Shown: positions 1-5,316 of the stretch, piece after piece | How positions within the stretch are numbered: the first letter of the stretch is position 1 | Layout: each line of letters starts with the position of its first letter | NCBI GenBank assembly: GCA_946481735.1 | Contig: CAMLOU010000208.1 | Span: forward strand, 1 to 5,316 | Length of the DNA: 5,316 bases | Reading direction: 5' to 3' | Origin: an uncultured Cellvibrio sp. | GTDB lineage: Bacteria; Pseudomonadota; Gammaproteobacteria; Pseudomonadales; Cellvibrionaceae | Program-made: the position numbers and the translations under genes | The notes under the pieces: model-generated | What the model was told of the DNA's origin: nothing | Seen by the model: only the letters and a program-made list of their open reading frames with translations | Database searches by the model: none

Positions 1-678
1 CGCGCAGCGGCCAAAGCCTTCTTTATTGCGGGCACCAACCGCGCCATGTTCCGTTTCACCCTGTTGAACCACCTTTGCCGCGACCTGGAACAGGTGCATG
101 ACACCTCGCTGGTGCCGGACCGTATTCGCCAGGATGTAAGCCGCAGCCCCGGCGGTGACAGCCGCGTCTTCCTGAACAACTGCATTGGTTGCCACAACGG
201 CATGGACCCTATGGCCCAGGCCTTTGCGTACTACGACTATGAGTTTGATGTTGATGCCGACCCTGAAGGCATCAATGGCAGCATCCATTACAACACCGAA
301 GCGGATATTGACCCGGATACCAACAGCCGGGTGGAAAAGAAATACCGCATCAATTCCTCAACCTTCCGTTACGGCTTCGTTACCCCGGATGACCAGTGGC
401 AAAACTACTGGCGTAAAGGCCAGAACGCCGCGCTGGGCTGGGATACAAGCCTGCCGGGCGCCGGCAACGGGGCAAAAACCATGGGGATGGAGCTGGCCCA
501 CAGCCATGCATTCGCCCACTGCCAGGTGGAGAAAGTATTTCGCAATGTCTGCCTGCGCCGGCCTGCCGATGCCGCTGACCGCGCGGAGCTGGACGCAATC
601 ACGGATAGCTTTGCCTCCAGCGGCTACAACCTGAAACAGGTATTTATTGAAACTGCTGATTATTGCAAAGGGCCCTGA
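1..678 (+). CDS. C-terminal part of a DUF1588/DUF1585-like c-type cytochrome protein (5' end outside window)
   Basis: The reading frame is open from the first base, so the ATG at 46 is probably internal and 225 residues of a longer protein are seen. A haem-binding CxxCH (C61-I-G-C64-H65, numbered from base 1) is followed by NGMDPMAQAFAYYDYEFD, much like the CxxCH-x-x-x-DP-x-x-x-x-x-x-x-D pattern in DUF1588-type proteins. M67 and M70 lie too close to H65 to be obvious distal haem ligands. The last ~60 residues (AHSHAFAHCQVEKVFRNVC, an R-rich turn, then SSGYNLKQVFIETADYC) resemble the C-terminal DUF1585 pattern, with extra cysteines C174, C184 and C222 that could form disulfides. Between them is an Asp/Asn-rich stretch (residues ~80-115). 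Covalent haem implies a periplasmic or surface protein. It is the upstream gene of an apparent operon with the LamG lipoprotein. The family assignment is by motif resemblance only; the exact reaction is unknown. Confidence 0.8.
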   Translation, partial: RAAAKAFFIAGTNRAMFRFTLLNHLCRDLEQVHDTSLVPDRIRQDVSRSPGGDSRVFLNNCIGCHNGMDPMAQAFAYYDYEFDVDADPEGINGSIHYNTEADIDPDTNSRVEKKYRINSSTFRYGFVTPDDQWQNYWRKGQNAALGWDTSLPGAGNGAKTMGMELAHSHAFAHCQVEKVFRNVCLRRPADAADRAELDAITDSFASSGYNLKQVFIETADYCKGP

Positions 679-701
679 TCCAGAGCCGCTACTTGGGGAA
701 T

Positions 702-723
702 GCCGGTGCTGTTGCGCATCGGC
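702..723 (+). other. Hairpin in the spacer between the first two genes
   Basis: GCCGGTGC (702-709) pairs with GCATCGGC (716-723) as an 8-bp stem with one G-T wobble and a 6-base loop. No T run follows, so it is not a classical intrinsic terminator. It could slow ribosomes or nucleases at the gene boundary, or tune downstream expression. Only the pairing is seen; the role is inference. Confidence 0.45.
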
Positions 724-740
724 CTAAGATCAAAAACATC

Positions 741-754
741 AGGTAACTACCGTG
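741..754 (+). promoter_or_regulatory. Weak ribosome binding site and GTG start that fix the start of the lipoprotein gene
   Basis: AGGTAA at 741-746 lies 5 bases before GTG (752-754). An in-frame TAA at 725-727 closes the frame upstream, and no ATG or TTG occurs between them. The next in-frame Met is beyond residue 290, which would lose the signal peptide. GTG at 752 is therefore the only conventional start. Confidence 0.7.
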
Positions 755-3304
755 GACACACTGAGCCAACCATATTTCCACTCTCGCGGTCACTACCGCC
801 CAGGGCTGCTTGTGCTCTCGCTGCTGTTAACCACCTTGCTGGCACTGGCGGGCTGTGGTGGTTCGAGCAGCGGGGCTGAGACAACACCGCCGAATCCGCC
901 GCCCAATGGTGGTGTCGATGATGACAACTTCTCCTATAAAGGCAGCAACCCTGCTGCGACGGCCGATGTGCTCAAGTTCCAGACCGAACTATGGGTCAAG
1001 ATCGCGCCGGAAAATCGCTGCGGCAGTTGCCACAATGACAATGGCGGACAGCAACCGACCTTTGCCCGGGGTGACGACATTAACCTCGCCTATGCAGCCG
1101 TGATTGATAACGGGCTGGTGGATTTGGGGAATCCCTCGAATTCGCGGTTGGTGACCCGGGTGCTGGGCGGTCACAACTGCTGGGCTGCTGATCCGGTCGT
1201 GTGTGGCGATATCATCACCACCTGGATTGCCGCCTGGGCAGAAAATACCGGTACGGAGGCCAACTCCGTGGTGCTGACACCGCCGGAAGAGCGGGATGTC
1301 AGTGACAGTAAGAGTTTCCCTGATTCGCCGGGTGCGTTCGCTACCACGGTTTATCCCTTGTTGACCGAATACTGCGGCAGTTGCCACGCCGAGGGTGCTT
1401 TAACCCGTCAACAACCCTACTTCAGCAGTACCGACGTCAATGTTGCCTACGAGGCCTCCAAGGCCCGGATGCGGCTCGACAACCCCGGTGCTTCGCGCTT
1501 CGTGCAGCGCCTGGGTATCGACTTCCACAACTGCTGGGATAACGACTGCGCTGCCAGCGCCACTGCCATGCGCAACGCCATCCAGGCATTTGCCGACACC
1601 ATCGAACCCACTGTGGTGGATGAAAACCTGATCATGAGCAAGGCGGTGGGTCTGGGAGATGCCTTTGTGGTCAGCAGCGGCGGTCGCATTGATACCGACC
1701 TGATCGCCAAGTACGAATTCAAGACCGGCACCGGGTCCATCGCCTACGACACCAGTGGTGTGGAGCCTGCGACCAACCTTATCTTGTCGGGCAATGTGGG
1801 CTGGAGTAGCGCCTGGGGTATTCGCATCGACAGTAACGGCAAGGCCCAGGCCTCCGTGGGCGAGAGCCGTAAGATCTACAACCAGATCCGGGTCACCGGT
1901 GAGTACAGTATCGAAGCCTGGGTAATTCCGGACAACGCTGCCCAAGGCGAGAACGACAACAACCCGGCGCGGATTGTCAGCCTCTCCGGCAGTGCCACCG
2001 AGCGCAACTTCACGCTGGGGCAATACAACGCCAATTACAGTTTTATGAATCGTACCAACCAGAGCGATGCCGACGGCCTCCCCGAGCTGGCCACCGACGA
2101 CAACGACGAGCGTCTGCAAGCCACCTTGCAACATGTGGTAGCCACCTTTGACCCAATCAATGGCCGCCGTATTTACGTCAATGGTGAATTCACCGGTGAT
2201 GAAGACCCGACACCGGGCGCCTTGCTGGAAGACTGGAACGATAGTTTTGCGCTGGTGGTAGGTAACGAAGTCTCCAACAACCGCGTCTGGCTGGGCAGCA
2301 TGCGTTTTCTCGGGATCCACAACCGCGCCATGGCGCCGGAAGATATCCTGAAGAACTTTGAAGTCGGCGTAGGCGCGCGCTACCTGCTGCTATTTAATGT
2401 GTCTGAACTGATCAATGTGCCGCTCAGCTTTATCGTGTTTGAGGTGCAGCAGTTTGATGACTATGGCTACCTGTTCAGCCAACCCTTCTTCACCATCCTG
2501 GCCGATCCGGAAACCGGCACAACAGCGCAGATGACCGGTGGCGTCGATGTTGAAGGCATACGCATCGGCATCAATGGCGCCGAGGCGATGGTGGGGCAAG
2601 TGTTTGCCAACCTGAATACAGAATTGCGTCAGGATCAGATGGTTGAAGGGCGGCAAGTGCTGTCGACTCTGGGTACGGTCATTGAAGCCAAACGTGGCCC
2701 GGAGCTGGATGAGTTCTTCCTGACCTTTGATCGCATCGGCACTCACAGCTACGAACGGCCCGAACCGACCGTTCCCACACCGGCAGCACCGGCGGACGTG
2801 GAAGGCCAGGCGCTGATTGGGCTGCGTACCTTTGCGGAGATCAACGCGACCCTGTCTACCCTGACCACTGTTCCCTCCACCAACGCGGCGGTGGCAGAAA
2901 CCTATACCAATGTGCAGCAGCAATTGCCCACCCAGCCGAATATGGAAGGCTTCCTGGCTGCTCACCAGATGGGGGTGACGCAGTTGGTGGTGTCTTACTG
3001 TAACGCCCTGATCAGTGATACCGGCCGTCGTGGCAGTTTCTTCCCCGGCTTTAACTTCGGCGCGGGCGCCGGCACGGCGTTCAGCTCGACCGGTCGCGAC
3101 CAGATTATTGAGCCCTTGCTGGAAAAATTGCTGGCCCATGAAATTGAAGGTAGCAAGCTGGATGTGCAGGCGGACCCTGATGAGCTGCGTCTGGAACTGG
3201 ACCAGTTGATTACCCGTTTGGTTAATGGTGGAACCGGCACTACCCAGACTGCCATGGCCACCTGTGCGGCGGCCTTCGGTGGTGCAGTGATGCTGCTGCA
3301 ATAG
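752..3304 (+). CDS. Di-haem (2x CxxCH) LamG-domain lipoprotein
   Basis: This is an 850-residue exported lipoprotein. Residues ~17-34 are a hydrophobic signal ending in the lipobox L32-A-G-C35, so Cys35 should be lipidated. Gly, not Asp, follows it, which favours outer-membrane sorting. A Ser/Pro/Asn-rich linker (36-60) follows. Next are two cytochrome-like modules: CGSCH at 90-94 with HNCW at 141-144, and CGSCH at 208-212 with HNCW at 259-262. Residues ~315-535 look like a LamG/concanavalin-A-like domain: IAKYEF, then YSIEAWV, HVVATFD, GRRIYVNGE, and a closing LGIHNRAMAPEDILKNF. Residues ~540-665 are unassigned, then a Pro-rich linker (~669-683) leads to a C-terminal segment with INATLSTLTTVP and a conserved-looking SYCNAL (Cys750). 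Context is an operon with another haem protein upstream and a DUF1501-like protein downstream. The likely role is surface electron transfer or oxidation with glycan or surface binding through LamG; the substrate is unknown. The architecture is well supported, the function is not. Confidence 0.88.
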   Translation: MDTLSQPYFHSRGHYRPGLLVLSLLLTTLLALAGCGGSSSGAETTPPNPPPNGGVDDDNFSYKGSNPAATADVLKFQTELWVKIAPENRCGSCHNDNGGQQPTFARGDDINLAYAAVIDNGLVDLGNPSNSRLVTRVLGGHNCWAADPVVCGDIITTWIAAWAENTGTEANSVVLTPPEERDVSDSKSFPDSPGAFATTVYPLLTEYCGSCHAEGALTRQQPYFSSTDVNVAYEASKARMRLDNPGASRFVQRLGIDFHNCWDNDCAASATAMRNAIQAFADTIEPTVVDENLIMSKAVGLGDAFVVSSGGRIDTDLIAKYEFKTGTGSIAYDTSGVEPATNLILSGNVGWSSAWGIRIDSNGKAQASVGESRKIYNQIRVTGEYSIEAWVIPDNAAQGENDNNPARIVSLSGSATERNFTLGQYNANYSFMNRTNQSDADGLPELATDDNDERLQATLQHVVATFDPINGRRIYVNGEFTGDEDPTPGALLEDWNDSFALVVGNEVSNNRVWLGSMRFLGIHNRAMAPEDILKNFEVGVGARYLLLFNVSELINVPLSFIVFEVQQFDDYGYLFSQPFFTILADPETGTTAQMTGGVDVEGIRIGINGAEAMVGQVFANLNTELRQDQMVEGRQVLSTLGTVIEAKRGPELDEFFLTFDRIGTHSYERPEPTVPTPAAPADVEGQALIGLRTFAEINATLSTLTTVPSTNAAVAETYTNVQQQLPTQPNMEGFLAAHQMGVTQLVVSYCNALISDTGRRGSFFPGFNFGAGAGTAFSSTGRDQIIEPLLEKLLAHEIEGSKLDVQADPDELRLELDQLITRLVNGGTGTTQTAMATCAAAFGGAVMLLQ
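968..1597 (+). repeat. Tandem pair of CxxCH...HNCW haem modules inside the lipoprotein gene
   Basis: Module 1 covers about 968-1243 and module 2 about 1322-1597. Both have CGSCH, then QQP, an INLAY/VNVAY strand, a NP-S-R segment and HNCW followed by a further Cys (C151 and C266). The CxxCH-to-HNCW distance is identical (46 residues between the motifs), and the modules are offset by exactly 118 residues. A 16-base block at the haem motif (1018-1033, 1372-1387) and a 13-base block at HNCW (1172-1184, 1526-1538) are identical in DNA, both 354 bases apart. This points to an internal duplication followed by divergence elsewhere. Confidence 0.85.
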
Positions 3305-3321
3305 TGCCGCAAAGTATGCGT

Positions 3322-3341
3322 GGGGGAGCACTGGCTTCCCC
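3322..3341 (+). other. Hairpin in the spacer before the DUF1501-like gene
   Basis: GGGGGAG (3322-3328) pairs with CTTCCCC (3335-3341), a 7-bp stem with one G-T wobble and a 6-base CACTGG loop, 17 bases after the lipoprotein stop codon. No T run follows, so readthrough into the next gene is expected. It may protect the upstream message 3' end or attenuate expression. The role is inferred. Confidence 0.45.
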
Positions 3342-3388
3342 GGTCCAGAATGTGTCAATTATTTAAACGACTACAAAATACAGTAGCG

Positions 3389-3394
3389 AAGGAA
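3389..3394 (+). promoter_or_regulatory. Ribosome binding site of the DUF1501-like gene
   Basis: AAGGAA ends 5 bases before the ATG at 3400. It is a good Shine-Dalgarno match, stronger than that of the preceding GTG-started gene, and it supports this start, which keeps the full twin-arginine signal region. Confidence 0.75.
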
Positions 3395-3399
3395 ATACT

Positions 3400-4995
3400 A
3401 TGGCTAAACGCAGACCTCCACTTCACCCCGATGCGCCGTTGCTCCTCAACAGCCACCGGCGGCCGGTGACCCGACGCGAATTGATTGCGCAGGGTTTCAA
3501 GGCTGGCTTCGGTACGGTGCTCGGTGGCTCGGTGTTCAGTTTGTTTGCCAATCCCCGCAAAGCCGAGGCGGCGCTGTCCGCCGATGTGTCGGCGGCGCGT
3601 GATGCCTGCGGCATCGCTGCGCAAGGTGCCGGTAAGATTCCCTTTATTTGTTTTGATCTGGCGGGCGGTGCCAACATTGCCGGCTCCAACGTATTGGTAG
3701 GCAAGCAGAATGGTCAACTGGATTTCCTGACCGCCAGTGGCTACAGCAAACAAGGCTTACCGGCGGAGATGGTGCCCAATGCATCGGTGGGTAACTTCAT
3801 CAATACCGACCTTGGCCTGGCGTTCCATTCTGATAGCCAGATGCTGCGTGGCATTCTCGAAAAGGCGGTCGCCGCCGCGCCAGCAACCAATGGTGCGGTG
3901 ATTCCGGCGCGTTCGGAAAACGACACCGGCAACAACCCGCATAACCCCATGTACGGTATCAACCGTGCCGGTTCCAACGGCTCGCTGCTGGCATTGATCG
4001 GTTCCCGTGCTGGCGATTCCGGTGGTAACTCCATGGCACCGGCGATGATGATCAACCCGGAAGTGCGCCCGACCAAAGTGGACAATCCACGAGACGTGAC
4101 TGGCCTGGTTGACGTAGGTGACCTGGTTGGTTTGCTCAGCCAGGAAGATACCGTTGCGGTCATGGAGTCCATCTACCGGTTAAGCGACAGTAAACTGAAT
4201 CACGTCAGCCCGGGTACCGGCGCAACCAAAGATGAAGTCCTGAAAGAAATGATGCGCTGCGGTTACGTGAAGAGCGCTGACCTGGCTGATCGCTTTGGTA
4301 ATCCTTCCGCCATTAACCCCGAAGCTGATCCGGATATCGTTGGACCTACCGGTATATTCACGGATGCAGAATTTGATGGCGACGGCGAATTCCGCAAAAC
4401 CGCCTCAGTCATGAAACTCGTCGTTGAAGGTTATGCTGGTGCCGGTACCGTCACCATGGGTGGATACGATTACCATACCGGTGACCGCTCCACCGGCGAA
4501 CAGCGTGACCTGCGCGCCGGCCGTTGCATCGGCGCCTGCCTGGAATACGCCGCTCGCAAAGGCGTGCCCTTGATGATTTACGTGTTCAGTGATGGCTCGG
4601 TCTTCAGTAACGGCATGTTGGACATGTCAGAAGAAGGGCGCGGCAAAGGCGTCTGGACTGGCGACGATCAACAGACCGCTTCTTCATTCTTTTTGGTGTA
4701 CAACCCTGCCGGTCGGCCGGCATTAATTGGTGGTACCGCCGCTGAGCAGGCGCAGCATCAACAGATTGGTTACATGCGTGCCAGCGGTGACGTTGAAACC
4801 GCATCCAGCCCCGTCGCCAACAATGTGAATTTGCTGGTGGAGATGGTGATATTAAATTACATGGCGCTGCACAACGAGCAAGGTCAGTTTCCGATTTTGT
4901 TTCCCACCCATGGTTTAGGCAGTGCAGCCATGATGGATCGGCTCACCGCGTTTCAGCCGATATGTAATGGCACGATATCGACGCCGGTGACCTAA
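3400..4995 (+). CDS. DUF1501-like exported protein with probable twin-arginine signal
   Basis: This is a 531-residue protein. The N-terminus has a basic region, then T24-R25-R26-E-L-I-A, a Gly-rich weakly hydrophobic stretch (32-50) and an AxA-like site near A55-E-A57. Together these fit a Tat signal peptide, as is usual for DUF1501 proteins. The mature part opens with FICFDLAGGANIAGSNVLVG (residues ~82-101), matching the position and style of the DUF1501 opening strand with its Gly-Gly-x-(D/N) turn. NTDLGLAFHSDSQMLRGI follows. Further on, GGYDYHTGDR (354-363) corresponds to the family's GG(W/F)DTH motif with D357 and H359 kept, and VFSDGSVFSNG (~395-405) sits where typical members have a SEFGRT-like motif, which is not conserved. 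DUF1501 is thought to share the alkaline phosphatase/sulfatase fold, so a hydrolase-like role is possible but catalysis is unproven. It is the last gene of the operon, 95 bases after the LamG lipoprotein, and is followed by a terminator. Confidence 0.8.
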   Translation: MAKRRPPLHPDAPLLLNSHRRPVTRRELIAQGFKAGFGTVLGGSVFSLFANPRKAEAALSADVSAARDACGIAAQGAGKIPFICFDLAGGANIAGSNVLVGKQNGQLDFLTASGYSKQGLPAEMVPNASVGNFINTDLGLAFHSDSQMLRGILEKAVAAAPATNGAVIPARSENDTGNNPHNPMYGINRAGSNGSLLALIGSRAGDSGGNSMAPAMMINPEVRPTKVDNPRDVTGLVDVGDLVGLLSQEDTVAVMESIYRLSDSKLNHVSPGTGATKDEVLKEMMRCGYVKSADLADRFGNPSAINPEADPDIVGPTGIFTDAEFDGDGEFRKTASVMKLVVEGYAGAGTVTMGGYDYHTGDRSTGEQRDLRAGRCIGACLEYAARKGVPLMIYVFSDGSVFSNGMLDMSEEGRGKGVWTGDDQQTASSFFLVYNPAGRPALIGGTAAEQAQHQQIGYMRASGDVETASSPVANNVNLLVEMVILNYMALHNEQGQFPILFPTHGLGSAAMMDRLTAFQPICNGTISTPVT

Positions 4996-5018
4996 CCACA
5001 CCTGATAATGTTTTTCTT

Positions 5019-5049
5019 ATTTGCCCTGCGTAAGCGGGGCAAATTTTTT
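5019..5049 (+). terminator. Intrinsic terminator of the three-gene operon
   Basis: ATTTGCCCTGC (5019-5029) pairs with GCGGGGCAAAT (5034-5044), an 11-bp stem with one T-G wobble, closed by a GTAA tetraloop of the GNRA type. The T run spans 5044-5049. It begins 24 bases after the stop codon at 4995, so transcription of the upstream genes should end here. Confidence 0.92.
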
Positions 5050-5227
5050 CAGATAGAAAAATTTACTATTATTTGCAACATCAACAAAATGGCACAAAAA
5101 GATATTAAGCGCATGCCTGATCACTTTGATTGAGAATTGAAATCTCGCGCGGATTCGTTCATCATTCGTGCGACATAAAAAGGACTGCCGGGATAGCGGA
5201 AAGTATTACTTGTTAAAGGATTAATTT
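5050..5227 (+). promoter_or_regulatory. AT-richer leader, probably holding the promoter of the next gene
   Basis: This stretch lies between a strong terminator and a new start codon, so a promoter is expected in it. TTGAAA (5137-5142) could be a -35 box, but no good -10 sits 16-18 bases downstream. CATAAA (5174-5179) is a weak -10 candidate without a matching -35. ATTCGT occurs twice (5153-5158, 5164-5169), 11 bases apart on about one helical turn, and could be a regulator half-site pair. No small ORF or RNA gene is convincing here. Confidence 0.35.
5215..5220 (+). promoter_or_regulatory. Ribosome binding site of the truncated last gene
   Basis: AAAGGA ends 7 bases before the ATG at 5228. 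The spacing and match are good and are the main support for calling the short open frame at the window edge a real gene. Confidence 0.7.
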
Positions 5228-5316
5228 ATGGATATCAGCCAGGATATACACACCCAGTTATTATTACAGCACGGCGCCGTGCAGACATCGCCCCAGCATG
5301 CGGCGATGTTGAATTC
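5228..5316 (+). CDS. N-terminal fragment of an unidentified protein (cut by window end)
   Basis: Twenty-nine codons are visible, beginning MDISQDIHTQLLLQHG and staying open to the last base. There is no signal peptide or membrane segment; the start is polar with an amphipathic helix-like LLLQHG stretch, so a cytoplasmic protein is likely. It has a good ribosome binding site and follows a terminator, so it is a separate transcription unit from the cytochrome/DUF1501 operon. I do not recognise the family from this fragment. Confidence 0.6.
   Translation, partial: MDISQDIHTQLLLQHGAVQTSPQHAAMLN

Noticed and set aside
46..48. ATG at 46 as the true start of the first gene
   Set aside because: The frame is open to base 1 and reads as protein-like upstream, no ribosome binding site precedes the ATG, and no signal peptide follows, although the haem motif requires export.
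1400..2320. Long minus-strand open frame (306 codons) opposite the LamG lipoprotein
   Set aside because: It lies entirely inside a convincingly coding plus-strand gene with signal peptide, haem motifs and LamG; its product is low-complexity Val/Gly/His-rich with no recognisable motif.
2390..3358. Minus-strand open frame (322 codons) opposite the lipoprotein C-terminus
   Set aside because: It is antisense to the same gene, its translation is rich in His/Gln/Arg as expected of a shadow frame, and it has no supporting ribosome binding site or domain.
3305..3399. Terminator plus new promoter between the lipoprotein and DUF1501-like genes
   Set aside because: The hairpin at 3322-3341 has no T tract and no convincing -35/-10 pair is visible, so continued transcription is the simpler reading.
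3741..4172. Minus-strand frame opposite the DUF1501-like gene
   Set aside because: It is a shadow of a well-supported gene, with no signal, motif or start context of its own.
5311..5316. Window ends exactly in GAATTC, suggesting a cloned EcoRI fragment
   Set aside because: Internal GAATTC sites occur (for example at 1138 and near 1715, 2186 and 4387) and the other end lacks one, so it does not define a complete digest fragment and has no biological meaning.

Overview
The window looks like an accessory region from a Gram-negative bacterium of moderate-to-slightly-high GC. A marine or soil gammaproteobacterium of the Cellvibrio/Saccharophagus/Teredinibacter type is my best guess. That guess rests on gene style only: a lipoprotein with tandem c-type haem motifs and a LamG domain beside a Tat-exported DUF1501-like protein. 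No rRNA, tRNA, CRISPR array, insertion sequence or phage gene is visible.

Layout, all on the + strand. (1) Positions 1-678 are the 3' end of a gene for a large exported protein with one CxxCH haem motif; its end resembles the DUF1588/DUF1585 part of planctomycete/myxobacterial-type cytochrome proteins. (2) Positions 679-751 are a short spacer holding a hairpin. (3) Positions 752-3304 encode an 850-residue lipoprotein with two tandem CxxCH/HNCW modules, a LamG-like domain and an unassigned C-terminal region. (4) Positions 3305-3399 are a second spacer, also holding a hairpin without a T tract. (5) Positions 3400-4995 encode a 531-residue DUF1501-like protein with a probable twin-arginine signal. 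(6) A strong intrinsic terminator at 5019-5049 closes the transcription unit. (7) An AT-richer leader then precedes a new gene starting at 5228, which is cut by the window edge.

The first three genes read as one operon ending at the terminator. All three products appear to act outside the cytoplasm: two carry covalent haem motifs and one is probably exported folded through Tat. In planctomycetes, cytochrome-like proteins (PSCyt/DUF1549/DUF1553, or DUF1587/1592/1588/1585), some carrying LamG, are commonly encoded next to DUF1501 or DUF1552 proteins. This operon looks like a divergent proteobacterial version of that pairing, with the cytochrome and LamG parts spread over two polypeptides. The substrate and reaction are unknown. 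The LamG domain suggests glycan or surface binding, and the haems suggest electron transfer or oxidation.
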